A stretch of 56,414 nt of DNA from a virus: positions 1-56,414 of the IMG/VR virus record IMGVR_UViG_3300005253_000563. One strand, written 5' to 3'. Position 1 is the first letter of the stretch. Every line of letters begins with the position of its first letter. Made by a program: the position numbers and the translations under genes. Below are positions 15,620-22,811 of the stretch, in pieces. The notes beneath the pieces are model-generated. The model had not been told where the DNA came from, searched no databases, and was given only the letters and a program-made list of their open reading frames with translations.

Positions 15620-15659
15620 CCCTTCAGAGTGTGATAAGATGGTCGATACTGAGAGTGAA
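15620..15659 (+). promoter_or_regulatory. Conserved promoter element (copy 2)
   Basis: CCCTTCAGA (15620-15628), 15 bases including an extended -10 TGATAAGAT (15632-15640), then CGATACTGAGAGTGAA (15644-15659). Spacing and both blocks are identical to copy 1 at 14337-14376. No good -35 box here, so the shared blocks may bind an activator or repressor. Confidence 0.5.
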
Positions 15660-15676
15660 CAGGAGGTACATAGAGA

Positions 15677-15838
15677 ATGAAAGACATCACCTACGTTACA
15701 CTAGGAATCACGATTAAGAACGGCACAATCGCCATATGTACCAAATGCGGAGCGAAAGCGGCAGAGACACAACCTAACCTTGTTTGGTTGTGTCCCCCCT
15801 GCGGCAAGGATCCCGTATACTGTATCTGCAAGGATTAG
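15677..15838 (+). CDS. Small zinc-ribbon protein
   Basis: 53 residues from ATG 15677, with AGGAGG upstream, directly behind regulatory copy 2. ICTKCGA and LCPPCG form a zinc ribbon; CIC follows at the end. Function unknown. Confidence 0.55.
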   Translation: MKDITYVTLGITIKNGTIAICTKCGAKAAETQPNLVWLCPPCGKDPVYCICKD

Positions 15839-15852
15839 CAAGGAGAGACACG

Positions 15853-16164
15853 ATGGCAGAGACAAAGCACACACCAGGACCGTGGCGAATAGAGGATCGC
15901 TACATACTCGGCGCGCGGTACGTTGGCAGGGTAGACGATTGGAGTGGATCGGTGAACGGCGCCTATGACAAGGAAAACGCCGCACTTAAGGCTGAGTCAG
16001 AGGCCAACGCCAAGCTCATCGCGCAGGCCCCAGCACTCTTGACCTCCCTGGCAGACATCTGTTGCGGTCACTGCTTCGACCAGATCGGCTTGCCGCCAAG
16101 TCACGACACGGACTGTAGGTTCTGCCGACCCGCACGAGACGCTATCGCGGCAGCCGCCACCTAG
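15853..16164 (+). CDS. HTPGPW/NAKLIAQAP small phage protein with Cys cluster
   Basis: 103 residues from ATG 15853 (AGGAGAG upstream). It has the family hallmarks KHTPGPWRIED and NAKLIAQAPALL, common in phage genomes with no known function. The C-terminus adds CCGHCFDQ and HDTDCRFC, a zinc-type cluster. The 15202 gene is a truncated relative. Confidence 0.65.
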   Translation: MAETKHTPGPWRIEDRYILGARYVGRVDDWSGSVNGAYDKENAALKAESEANAKLIAQAPALLTSLADICCGHCFDQIGLPPSHDTDCRFCRPARDAIAAAAT

Positions 16165-16192
16165 CCCCTACCGCTAGCAAGGAGAGACAGCG

Positions 16193-16318
16193 ATGAAGAC
16201 CTGCGACTACACCATAACCAACAAGTATGGAGTGTTCCATTGCATCAGGAAAGGCGATGCAAGGGGATTCCATGGCGGCTGTCACAAGTGGGAGCAACGT
16301 GCGTTAGTGAAGGGATAG
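16193..16318 (+). CDS. Micro-protein, 41 residues
   Basis: Starts at ATG 16193 with AAGGAGAG upstream. The product has scattered Cys/His (KTCDYT, FHCIRK, GGCHKW) and may bind a metal. Not recognised; supported by start context and packing between genes. Confidence 0.4.
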   Translation: MKTCDYTITNKYGVFHCIRKGDARGFHGGCHKWEQRALVKG

Positions 16319-16322
16319 GATC

Positions 16323-16610
16323 ATGAAAGGTATTCGATTCTACGAAGAGTACGACAGTCCACGGGATAAGCGGTACCGTCAAGGTGACGGCAACGTATTC
16401 GCCCTGTCCACCGATACGCCCGCATTCCTAGGCGGTCAAGGGGAATGGTGTACGGAAGGCTTGGGTGCCCTGTTCCATGAGCCTAACAGCGTCGTATGTA
16501 GTTTCGTTTATGCTGTGGAGCGATTGCGTACACACTGCCGCCACATCAGTGAGCAACGAGCGCGGGAGATTCACCCTGCGTTGTTTGAGCGGCTAGATAC
16601 GGAGGATTGA
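16323..16610 (+). CDS. Hypothetical protein
   Basis: 95 residues from ATG 16323. Mixed composition with an early acidic/basic stretch (YEEYDSPRDKRYRQGDGNV) and a helix at the C-terminus (SEQRAREIHPALFERL). Not recognised. Confidence 0.5.
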   Translation: MKGIRFYEEYDSPRDKRYRQGDGNVFALSTDTPAFLGGQGEWCTEGLGALFHEPNSVVCSFVYAVERLRTHCRHISEQRAREIHPALFERLDTED

Positions 16611-16614
16611 GGTT

Positions 16615-16941
16615 ATGTATGAGATATACCTACATAAGCCAGGATGCTACGTTGACAATACACATGGCATCTACATGGTAGACCGAATCGTCGAGATCGC
16701 CGAATCATGGGGTATGTCTGAGCCTGAAGTATGCGGGGAAGACTCTGGATGCGCGCGTTGTGAAGGTGGGGACCATGAAGCAGGGGACGGCTCTTACACA
16801 GAATGGTCGTTTTGTATGTCCAGCCAAGAGGTCATTGACGAAGCTACAGAGTACATGAACGCTAACTTCGGTCTCGATGACTGCTACTGGGGCTTCTCTA
16901 GTCAAGGTGATTGGGGTCTATGGCCCTGTGACGAAGGATAG
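16615..16941 (+). CDS. Acidic Cys-containing hypothetical protein
   Basis: 108 residues, ATG 16615 just after the previous stop. Acidic, with CGEDSGCARCEGGDHE in the middle and Trp-rich C-terminus (DCYWGFSSQGDWGLWPC). A metal site is possible. Not recognised. Confidence 0.5.
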   Translation: MYEIYLHKPGCYVDNTHGIYMVDRIVEIAESWGMSEPEVCGEDSGCARCEGGDHEAGDGSYTEWSFCMSSQEVIDEATEYMNANFGLDDCYWGFSSQGDWGLWPCDEG

Positions 16942-16955
16942 GAAGGATTGATACA

Positions 16956-17276
16956 GTGACAAGAGCGATTGATCGGGAAGAGTTCGCGCATCTCATGGGT
17001 AAGGAAGCCCCAAGGATGTCATTCCATGAGGTAAGGCATCTTATGATGCTAGCGAGGAAGCTCCAACGGTTAGCCGAGGAAGACTGTAACCGAGGTCTGA
17101 CAGACAAAGAACATACCTTATGGGATCGTGCCACGGCTCATATCACAGGAATGTGTGTACTTGCCGACTGTGCTGCGCTCATTGGTGGCGACCCTAGAGG
17201 GGCTATCGTCAAGATCGTGGTGCCTAGTGGCCGTACAAATGACTGGGGCCAAGAAGGCATCTGTGTACCCGCCTAG
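16956..17276 (+). CDS. Hypothetical helical protein
   Basis: 106 residues from GTG 16956 (AGGAAGGA upstream). Mostly helical and charged (SFHEVRHLMMLARKLQRLAEED). HEVRH fits HExxH by chance in an amphipathic helix, so I do not call a peptidase. A small CTACCC/GGGTAG stem lies in the 87-bp gap downstream. Confidence 0.5.
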   Translation: MTRAIDREEFAHLMGKEAPRMSFHEVRHLMMLARKLQRLAEEDCNRGLTDKEHTLWDRATAHITGMCVLADCAALIGGDPRGAIVKIVVPSGRTNDWGQEGICVPA

Positions 17277-17363
17277 CAGCCCCCACGCTCTGCACTACCC
17301 GGCGGGGTAGGCGCAGGGCGCGAGTGCTGGTAGAGGACCAGTCAAGAGTAGATAGGAGATACA

Positions 17364-17534
17364 ATGTCACGAGTACGACCCATTGCTACCGCACAGGACA
17401 TCGTAGATGTAGTGCAAGACGGGATCGCCGCTATAGCGGACGGGAAATACAGACAGTTCGCAGTCGAAGAGCTTGAGTCTATCCTAGAGTTCTTTGGGGC
17501 AGACTATGAGGCAAGAGAGATTGAAGAGGATTAA
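17364..17534 (+). CDS. Small acidic helical protein
   Basis: 56 residues from ATG 17364 (AGGAG upstream). Two helices with DIVDVVQDGIAAIADGK and VEELESILEFFG. The next gene encodes a related protein with DIYDVV and AELESVLQFL, so they look like tandem duplicates. Confidence 0.5.
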   Translation: MSRVRPIATAQDIVDVVQDGIAAIADGKYRQFAVEELESILEFFGADYEAREIEED

Positions 17535-17538
17535 CACG

Positions 17539-17733
17539 ATGATAACAAAGACAGCAACCGCAGACCTTGTGAAGGTCAACCCAATCGAGACTACTACAGA
17601 CATCTACGACGTGGTGGCTCACGCGATCCACAAGGTTGAGGAATTGGAAGACATCGCTGCAACGTTACGTAAGGACAGTACGTTAGTGCTTGCGGAGTTG
17701 GAGTCTGTACTCCAATTCCTAGACCCTCAGTAG
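17539..17733 (+). CDS. Small acidic helical protein, paralogue of the preceding gene
   Basis: 64 residues from ATG 17539, with AGAGGA eight bases upstream. Shares DI.DVV and ELES.L.F with the 17364 product. Function unknown. Confidence 0.5.
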   Translation: MITKTATADLVKVNPIETTTDIYDVVAHAIHKVEELEDIAATLRKDSTLVLAELESVLQFLDPQ

Positions 17734-17800
17734 CCTAACGACTCTGACACCTGGCCGGTTACGACTGGGCTAGGTGCTAGGGCCGATGGGAAGCCCACAA

Positions 17801-17854
17801 GGGAAGGGCCGAACAGGCCGGGATTAGTGTACTTGTTTGATACCGGCCCTTCCC
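17801..17854. terminator. 11-bp perfect hairpin
   Basis: GGGAAGGGCCG (17801-17811) pairs with CGGCCCTTCCC (17844-17854); the 32-base loop holds a further GGCCGG/CCGG pairing. It lies in a 170-bp gap between genes and is probably a terminator or RNA-processing stem; no U-tract follows. Confidence 0.45.
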
Positions 17855-17905
17855 CCCCTTCAGAATCTAAGCGACGTGTCGATAGTAGTGAGGAGAGGTA
17901 CGATT

Positions 17906-18043
17906 ATGGATCGGCGTTCATGTGATACCTGCTTTAGATGGCGACAATTAGTAGCCACTAGGAGAAAATCGGTACGCTACGCATTACGATTAGTAGCCCA
18001 GCGCATCGAGATAGAAAAACGCCGGGAAGGATTGAATCCATGA
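17906..18043 (+). CDS. Small basic protein with CDTC
   Basis: 45 residues from ATG 17906, with GAGGAGAGG upstream. One CxxC (SCDTCFRW) followed by a strongly basic helix (ATRRKSVRYALRLVAQRIEIEKRRE). Could bind nucleic acid. Function unknown. Confidence 0.45.
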   Translation: MDRRSCDTCFRWRQLVATRRKSVRYALRLVAQRIEIEKRREGLNP

Positions 18044-18144
18044 ACAACAGATGTCACGCATGCGGGCGGCAGACCGGCCGGACGAACCCGGCAGTACACA
18101 CAATCAAGCGTCTGGTGATAGCTTGCCAGACTTGTAGCAGCTAG
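18040..18144 (+). CDS. 34-residue zinc-ribbon micro-protein
   Basis: Starts at ATG 18040, overlapping the previous stop (ATGA), with GGGAAGG upstream. RCHACGRQ and ACQTCSS are two knuckles separated by a basic 18-residue spacer: a minimal zinc ribbon. Function unknown. Confidence 0.5.
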   Translation: MNNRCHACGRQTGRTNPAVHTIKRLVIACQTCSS

Positions 18145-18156
18145 GAGGATTGTAGG

Positions 18157-18447
18157 ATGGACGAACATGTACAGATTGGGGTCTACGAATTTCCAAGCGA
18201 GACCTCCAGATACTATTGCCCCGACCTAACCTGTGAGGCTACGGAATACGTCCACTACTGCTTCGCTGGGGTAGTAGAGAACGACGAAGAGCTTGGCGTC
18301 TTGGTGAACGTACAGGGTGAGCCTACGAATCGCTGGGAAGACGGAATAGTCGGCGTACCCGAAGAGGTGATAGGCTGGATTGAGATGGATGATTGCGCCC
18401 CCTACTGTCCCATACACCACGAGGAAACAGTATGGATTACCTTATGA
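18157..18447 (+). CDS. Acidic hypothetical protein with Cys/His
   Basis: 96 residues from ATG 18157 (AGGAGG upstream). Acidic and beta-rich, with YYCPDLTCEA, HYCF and DDCAPYCPIHH giving potential zinc ligands at both ends. Not recognised. Confidence 0.55.
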   Translation: MDEHVQIGVYEFPSETSRYYCPDLTCEATEYVHYCFAGVVENDEELGVLVNVQGEPTNRWEDGIVGVPEEVIGWIEMDDCAPYCPIHHEETVWITL

Positions 18448-18542
18448 AGCGTCTAGGCGAAGCACTAGGCTCCTGTGCCGTTCTAGGGGCCGCGTTCGGA
18501 ATAACGTTTGGACTGGGCGTACTGGTCCGACATGTGGCCTGA
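18432..18542 (+). CDS. 36-residue membrane micro-protein
   Basis: ATG 18432 lies inside the end of the previous gene. One hydrophobic span (residues ~15-32, AVLGAAFGITFGLGVLV) after a short amphipathic start. Function unknown. An in-frame ATG at 18444 is the alternative start. Confidence 0.4.
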   Translation: MDYLMKRLGEALGSCAVLGAAFGITFGLGVLVRHVA

Positions 18543-18555
18543 GAGGAACTAGATC

Positions 18556-18717
18556 ATGACCAACACAAGATGCGATAGATGCAGTCAAGGCACGATGCCG
18601 TACGTTACGCGACAGGGCACAATAGCCATGGAAGGAGAGAAGAGGGAGAAAATATCCGTCTGTGTGTCCTGTGCTTCATTCCTACTGGACCACACAACCT
18701 GGCAGCTAGGAAAATAG
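18556..18717 (+). CDS. Small zinc-ribbon protein
   Basis: 53 residues from ATG 18556 (GAGAGGA upstream). RCDRCSQG and VCVSCASF form a zinc ribbon around a basic linker. Function unknown. Confidence 0.5.
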   Translation: MTNTRCDRCSQGTMPYVTRQGTIAMEGEKREKISVCVSCASFLLDHTTWQLGK

Positions 18718-18767
18718 TACCATTGACGACGATTGAGCAGCACAAGCGAATCTGAGGGAGGTGTAAT

Positions 18768-18962
18768 ATGAAACCCTTATGGCGTACAACAATTCACATC
18801 TGGACAGAAGATGATCCACAGAAGGCAGAACTAGAGACATTAGCATATGAGGCGACAGAGGGAAGCGCCTTCTGTAGCAAACAGGACTCTGAGTACATCC
18901 GCGATCCTATCGCTGCTGGGCTACAAACTGAGTTCTTTGACGGCCCAGACGACGAGGTGTAA
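18768..18962 (+). CDS. Small acidic hypothetical protein
   Basis: 64 residues from ATG 18768 (GGGAGG upstream). Opens with a strand (WRTTIHIWTEDDPQ), then acidic helices. Similar in style to small phage proteins opening with a T.HIWTE strand. Not recognised. Confidence 0.5.
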   Translation: MKPLWRTTIHIWTEDDPQKAELETLAYEATEGSAFCSKQDSEYIRDPIAAGLQTEFFDGPDDEV

Positions 18963-18963
18963 C

Positions 18964-19173
18964 ATGCCAGAACACCAGAAACAACCAACGTGCCAGATTT
19001 GCGGCGGTCTGATCAAAGGCAAGCCCTACTACTGGGATGATAACTCTCTACTGCCTATGCATGCGAATATGACACGATGCCAAGGTAACGGCAACGTACT
19101 ATTTGTTGCCTTCATGAATCGGAACGTTGAGTACATTAACAGACGCGGGGAGCCCGTTCTGTTGGAGGTGTAA
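18964..19173 (+). CDS. Small zinc-binding hypothetical protein
   Basis: 69 residues from ATG 18964, after GAGGTGTAAC. TCQICGGLIKGKPYYWDD resembles the first knuckle of LIM-type zinc folds; HANMTRCQG supplies further ligands. Function unknown. Confidence 0.5.
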   Translation: MPEHQKQPTCQICGGLIKGKPYYWDDNSLLPMHANMTRCQGNGNVLFVAFMNRNVEYINRRGEPVLLEV

Positions 19174-19174
19174 C

Positions 19175-19402
19175 ATGCCGATACTGAGAGACGTTACGGA
19201 TCAAGAGGTGCCCGCCGCATTCATAGAGGCGATCAGGCACCCAAGAAGCGGGCGCTGCCTCCTCTGCGGGTATCCCTTGGTAGGCGAGAGCTGCCTAGGT
19301 CGGTGCTTATCAGGAGATTGTGTCTGCTGCAAGACAGGGGGCAATAGTGTGCTCCCACACGAGGAACCTTCACAAGAAGGAAGACTAAACGATGATGCTT
19401 GA
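19175..19402 (+). CDS. Cys-rich hypothetical protein
   Basis: 75 residues from ATG 19175, with GGAGGTG upstream. Eight Cys in the middle (CLLCGYP, SCLGRCLSGDCVCC). The first 15 bases of the gene match TGCCGATACTGAGAG of the promoter element at 14359-14373, which may be chance or a cryptic site. Function unknown. Confidence 0.5.
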   Translation: MPILRDVTDQEVPAAFIEAIRHPRSGRCLLCGYPLVGESCLGRCLSGDCVCCKTGGNSVLPHEEPSQEGRLNDDA

Positions 19403-19583
19403 GTCCATCCGAATGGCGATACTCCTCAGGAGATGGCAAATCCATTGTCGTCAACAGGATCACCCAAACACAGCTACGTACCGCCTACACAACAACACGT
19501 GTATCATCGAGTGTACGCAAGAAGGACTCTACCTATGTGGATGGATGGCTGTGGCTCCTTCCTTCAGGCCTGCACCCGAATAG
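19392..19583 (+). CDS. Small hypothetical protein
   Basis: 63 residues from ATG 19392 (AAGGAAG upstream), overlapping the previous gene by 11 bases. Basic start (MAILLRRWQIHCRQQ), then NNTCIIECTQEGLYLCGW with three Cys. Not recognised. Confidence 0.4.
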   Translation: MMLESIRMAILLRRWQIHCRQQDHPNTATYRLHNNTCIIECTQEGLYLCGWMAVAPSFRPAPE

Positions 19584-19599
19584 TAGAAAGGACTAGACG

Positions 19600-19800
19600 A
19601 TGAACACACGACACTGTTCGAACGATCCATGTGAGGCTGAGGCTGTAAAGGTAACGGTCACAGACGCACTCTTGTGTTGGACATGCGCTGAAGCATACCA
19701 GTGGGGACAGGCGTCGCCAGATAATCCCCTAAGAGAACTAGACAATGACAGTTGGAAGTCAGTCAAAAACAGTCCTTATCTCAAGGGCATGACGTTCTAG
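19600..19800 (+). CDS. Small zinc-binding protein
   Basis: 66 residues from ATG 19600. HCSNDPCEAEA and LLCWTCAEAYQWG form a four-Cys site typical of the small zinc proteins in this cluster. Acidic helical tail. Function unknown. Confidence 0.5.
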   Translation: MNTRHCSNDPCEAEAVKVTVTDALLCWTCAEAYQWGQASPDNPLRELDNDSWKSVKNSPYLKGMTF

Positions 19801-19803
19801 GTA

Positions 19804-19989
19804 ATGAGAGACCTAGCATACGTGTACCGTGACCTGTGCGAGGCTCAGACTCAATTAGAGGAAGCCGTTTCTGACGCGGAGTTCCTAACGGCACAGGCAC
19901 GATTTGAGCAGGTCGAAGCTGAATGGTTAGAGCTTGGGAAGGCATTGGATTGGAAATGGGGAAAGACGAACAATGAGAGCAGAGATTGA
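19804..19989 (+). CDS. Small coiled-coil protein
   Basis: 61 residues, entirely helical and acidic (AQTQLEEAVSDAEFLTAQ, RFEQVEAEWLELGKAL). ATG 19804 follows the previous stop by three bases. Function unknown. Confidence 0.45.
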   Translation: MRDLAYVYRDLCEAQTQLEEAVSDAEFLTAQARFEQVEAEWLELGKALDWKWGKTNNESRD

Positions 19990-20209
19990 ACAGCAACGGA
20001 GGATACTACTCGCCCGCCTATGGACCGACGCCACGGGTATACCGGACACAGACAGGTCACCACTGACTCAATGCCTCTTTGATTTGTGCATAGAGTCTAG
20101 TGCGCCAGACTCCTCACCTCATGTGATGGCTCAAATGATAGACGTACTAGTTGAAGACTATCAAGAGTTTTCAAAACTGCTATGGGCAGAGGAGGGACAA
20201 GATGAGTGA
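19973..20209 (+). CDS. Hypothetical helical protein
   Basis: 78 residues from ATG 19973, overlapping the previous gene by 17 bases. Helical (IEQQRRILLARLWTDAT, MAQMIDVLVEDYQEFSKLL). Not recognised. Confidence 0.45.
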   Translation: MRAEIEQQRRILLARLWTDATGIPDTDRSPLTQCLFDLCIESSAPDSSPHVMAQMIDVLVEDYQEFSKLLWAEEGQDE

Positions 20210-20606
20210 GCACACAACCGTCCGAGCCGTCACCGCTGCGAAAGAGGCCTACTTTAAGGCCAGCCAGGACTGGGCTCACTCCTGGGGCATTCTGTCGCGA
20301 GCCCTCAGCAACGGGCATTCTGGCACTCACGAACGCAAGAATGCTGACGTTGCGGAACTGGCACGGAGGGCGGCGTTTACCTCCCTGGCAGCAGCGAACT
20401 GTGCTGCCAACACCGAACGCGACCGCCGTGCCGACTGCTACGAACCTCTGCTGGCCGCGCTGGAGGAGATCGCGGACGTATCACACAAAGCCGCCAACAG
20501 TGGCACAAAACAAGCAGGCAGTCGTGTCACCATTGGACAACTCAAGACCATATTACGAGAGATCAGAGGCATAGCACGAACCGCCAAGGGTCAAGAAGAT
20601 GGGTAA
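20202..20606 (+). CDS. Ala-rich helical hypothetical protein
   Basis: 134 residues from ATG 20202 (GGAGGGA upstream). Ala-rich helices (AAKEAYFKASQDWAHSWG, RRAAFTSLAAANCAANT) and a basic C-terminus. No metal cluster or membrane span. GC-richer in codon choice than its neighbours. Not recognised. Confidence 0.5.
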   Translation: MSEHTTVRAVTAAKEAYFKASQDWAHSWGILSRALSNGHSGTHERKNADVAELARRAAFTSLAAANCAANTERDRRADCYEPLLAALEEIADVSHKAANSGTKQAGSRVTIGQLKTILREIRGIARTAKGQEDG

Positions 20607-21051
20607 GATTTGGATTGATCCTTTCAAGCAGTACAAGTCCATAGGCAACGTACAGGTACGTCTTGGCAACACCGCAAAGAGTGAAGTATTGCACAATCAC
20701 GACGGAACTCCTAACATTAGGTATGCGGGCTACAGTGAGAAGCTACCAGATCATCACCTGTGGCGCTGTGACGGCCATAGCGAGCCCCCAAGGAACAAAG
20801 CAGTGTCTCTGGTACCCTTTGGCAGGCATCGCTTCTCAACAGAGTCTAAGGCAGGACGTGGGGGCTGCTCGATGCGTGAGTGTCTCGGTGACGCTGTACA
20901 GATGAACGAGGATGGAACACTGGCTTACTGTGAGACCTGCGCATCACGGAGCCTAGGCGTGGTACCCTGTCCTTGGACCATGGTAATGCCTTGCCGTGAA
21001 CCCTGCTCAGTGTGTGCTGGGCCTGAAGAGGAGGAAGATCATGTCTTATGA
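20599..21051 (+). CDS. Cys-rich hypothetical protein
   Basis: 150 residues from ATG 20599. The N-terminal half is basic and beta-rich. The C-terminal half has nine Cys (GGCSMRECLGD, YCETCASR, VPCPW, PCREPCSVCAG), so several zinc sites are likely. Function unknown. Confidence 0.5.
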   Translation: MGKIWIDPFKQYKSIGNVQVRLGNTAKSEVLHNHDGTPNIRYAGYSEKLPDHHLWRCDGHSEPPRNKAVSLVPFGRHRFSTESKAGRGGCSMRECLGDAVQMNEDGTLAYCETCASRSLGVVPCPWTMVMPCREPCSVCAGPEEEEDHVL

Positions 21052-21148
21052 GGTACTGATGAACTTCTTTGCATACTGGATACACATGTGGGAGCTGGAG
21101 TGGATAGGCGGAGCCGAGTTGCTGCGTATCCTTGGTCTTTTGGGGTGA
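21041..21148 (+). CDS. 35-residue hydrophobic micro-protein
   Basis: ATG 21041 with GAGGAGG upstream, overlapping the previous gene. Aromatic and hydrophobic (LMNFFAYWIHMWELEWIGG, LLRILGLLG); possibly membrane-peripheral. Function unknown. Confidence 0.4.
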   Translation: MSYEVLMNFFAYWIHMWELEWIGGAELLRILGLLG

Positions 21149-21249
21149 TTGACATAGGCGTCCACGAGGTAACCATTGCTATCATGGCGCTTGGCTGTCA
21201 GGTTGTAGCAGTGGGAATTCTATTCTACCTAGGGAGGTACAGAAGATGA
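21145..21249 (+). CDS. 34-residue membrane micro-protein
   Basis: GTG 21145 overlaps the previous stop (GTGA) and the product ends four bases inside the next gene. One span (TIAIMALGCQVVAVGILFYL) and a basic tail (GRYRR). No clear ribosome site, so it would rely on coupling. Confidence 0.35.
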   Translation: MIDIGVHEVTIAIMALGCQVVAVGILFYLGRYRR

Positions 21250-21509
21250 CTGAAGAAACTACCGTAGAAGCGATACCGGACTGCGTACTAGATGTCTTGG
21301 AAGAAGTGCGAGCTAGCGGCGAAACAAATATGTTAGCCTTTAATACCGTACTCTCCATCATCAGCCGAGACAAGATCAGTTTCGAGGTCAGGCAAGGCAG
21401 TGTTGCAGTACCTAGCAATAGCCATAGCCGTGCGTTCATGTGGCTAGCAGGCAATGAAGGCCGCTACATGGAAGCCCTGATCGCGATGGGGGAACGACGC
21501 AGCGAGTGA
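21246..21509 (+). CDS. Hypothetical protein, DUF5049-like
   Basis: 87 residues from ATG 21246 (GGGAGG upstream). VLDVLEEVRASGETNML, then AFMWLAGNEGRYMEALI, fit the small phage family with a VR..G.TNM core and a C-terminal helix ending in Y..ALI (DUF5049-like). Role unknown. Confidence 0.45.
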   Translation: MTEETTVEAIPDCVLDVLEEVRASGETNMLAFNTVLSIISRDKISFEVRQGSVAVPSNSHSRAFMWLAGNEGRYMEALIAMGERRSE

Positions 21510-21802
21510 TCATCGAAGAGCTGAGTGACGACGCGCTAGTCGAGCCTCCTGCCTTACCAGCAGACAAACTCACACTCAGAGAACACTACAAGAAAGTGCA
21601 GATTATTGTCGCTTGTAATAACTATGAGGACATGAAGTGGCGTTGTACTTGGTGCCTCACTCTTGACAGACATGTACCAGTAGCCTACAGCAGAGGAGGG
21701 GGACGATTCTGCTCAGAGGAGTGCAGGGACGGGTTCGCGGCACATCAAGCCACCCTATCGCACGAGGTAACAGGCAAAGAGATCATAGAGGACGAGGAGT
21801 AA
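21506..21802 (+). CDS. Zinc-finger hypothetical protein
   Basis: 98 residues from GTG 21506, overlapping the previous stop. RCTWCLTLDRHVPV and RFCSEECRDGFAAHQ form a treble-clef-like zinc knuckle as in MYM or TRASH-type fingers. Function unknown. Confidence 0.5.
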   Translation: MIIEELSDDALVEPPALPADKLTLREHYKKVQIIVACNNYEDMKWRCTWCLTLDRHVPVAYSRGGGRFCSEECRDGFAAHQATLSHEVTGKEIIEDEE

Positions 21803-21833
21803 CACCCTACGCTCTGTTGCGTTAAGGTATGCA

Positions 21834-22241
21834 ATGGCTAAGAAGAAGACAGACGCCCAGCGGGTAGCTAAGATCAAGAAGGCTATCTACCCACTGCTGA
21901 AGTTCTTTGGGGTCAGTACGCAATACCGTGTAGTAGTCTCCTTCACAAACCGAATAGGAGAATATCACAGTGGTGCAGTGGCGCAGGTGGTTGCTAACTT
22001 TCCCTACCGAAACATCGCAATTGAATATCTACGCAGCTTCGTAGATGGGGCTGATGCAGAGAGTTTGGAAGAAGTCACGATCCACGAGTTGCTGCATGCC
22101 TTGGTCTTCACCCCTTATCGTGGTATGCTGGGGCTAGACAAGGTTCCCCTCCAAGTGAGCCACACCGAAGAGAGTATTGTGGATATGCTCACCGTCTGGC
22201 TCATGCGCCTACGCCCAAAGAAAGGGTTTATTCTTAGATAG
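21834..22241 (+). CDS. Zincin-like metallopeptidase domain protein
   Basis: 135 residues from ATG 21834. TIHELLHALVF (residues ~87-97) is a textbook HExxH zinc site in an active-site helix with surrounding hydrophobics. A downstream Glu (HTEESIVDMLTVWLMRL) could be the third ligand. Length and layout resemble small SprT-like or other gluzincin phage proteins. Substrate unknown. Catalysis is predicted, not shown. Confidence 0.6.
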   Translation: MAKKKTDAQRVAKIKKAIYPLLKFFGVSTQYRVVVSFTNRIGEYHSGAVAQVVANFPYRNIAIEYLRSFVDGADAESLEEVTIHELLHALVFTPYRGMLGLDKVPLQVSHTEESIVDMLTVWLMRLRPKKGFILR

Positions 22242-22253
22242 GAGAGAAACATC

Positions 22254-22640
22254 ATGACCAAGATTGTTTGGAAGGTTGTTCGGAGAATTGGGGGTAAGAG
22301 GTTCTCTGCTGTAATCAACCAGGAATGGGGAGGGGTGCGGTATAGTTCACCAGGGGAAATTACCTCGGCTCCAGAAAGCACTAAGTTACTGGCTTTTAAA
22401 ACTAAGGAAACAGCAGTCCGTTTCGGTACGAGTCTGGGTGATGGTTTCGGTTGCAAATATGAAGTATGGAAGGCGAAAGCTAAGAACGTGACGAATACGA
22501 GAACCCTTTCTACGTCTGGGGACGGATATCCTGGGTTTGTTGCGTTTTGGAAGGGTAAGAGGAATGGAGTTTGGCGGGGAGAAGCACCAGATGGCACAGT
22601 CTCCTGCTCTGAGCTGACCCTTATCAAAAAGGTGAACTAG
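22254..22640 (+). CDS. Hypothetical protein, paralogue of 28682-29056
   Basis: 128 residues. KIVWKVVRRIGGKRFSAV, KLLAF, YEVWKAKAK, GFVAFW and TVSCSELTL are shared, in the same order, with the 28682 product, so the two genes are duplicates 6 kb apart. Beta-rich and basic. Function unknown. Confidence 0.6.
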   Translation: MTKIVWKVVRRIGGKRFSAVINQEWGGVRYSSPGEITSAPESTKLLAFKTKETAVRFGTSLGDGFGCKYEVWKAKAKNVTNTRTLSTSGDGYPGFVAFWKGKRNGVWRGEAPDGTVSCSELTLIKKVN

Positions 22641-22810
22641 TGTCCCCAATAGCATACAAACTCATCACCTACCTACAGGGACTAGACCACGGTAGAAACG
22701 TGGTCATGGAAGAACTGGTACTTACCCTCGGCACGTCCAAGACAGGGATTAGGGCTGCTCTGACAGAACTAGAAGCTGAGAAATACTTGACAGTAGATCA
22801 GGAGGTGTAA
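22640..22810 (+). CDS. Small winged-helix DNA-binding protein candidate
   Basis: 56 residues from GTG 22640, overlapping the previous TAG, with AGGTGA upstream. NVVMEELVLTLGTSKTGIRA followed by ALTELEAEKYLTV matches the helix-turn-helix and wing start of MarR/GntR-like regulators. It is the only clear transcription-regulator-like fold I see in the window, so it is a candidate phage regulator. Confidence 0.45.
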   Translation: MSPIAYKLITYLQGLDHGRNVVMEELVLTLGTSKTGIRAALTELEAEKYLTVDQEV

Positions 22811-22811
22811 T

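Noticed and set aside
16956-17276. HEVRH in a small protein as a third virus metallopeptidase
   Set aside because: The surrounding helix is charged and lacks the hydrophobic pattern of zincin helices.
22115-22627. 170-residue open frame on the minus strand
   Set aside because: Antisense to the HELLH protein and to the 22254 gene, which has a clear paralogue at 28682; shadow frame.
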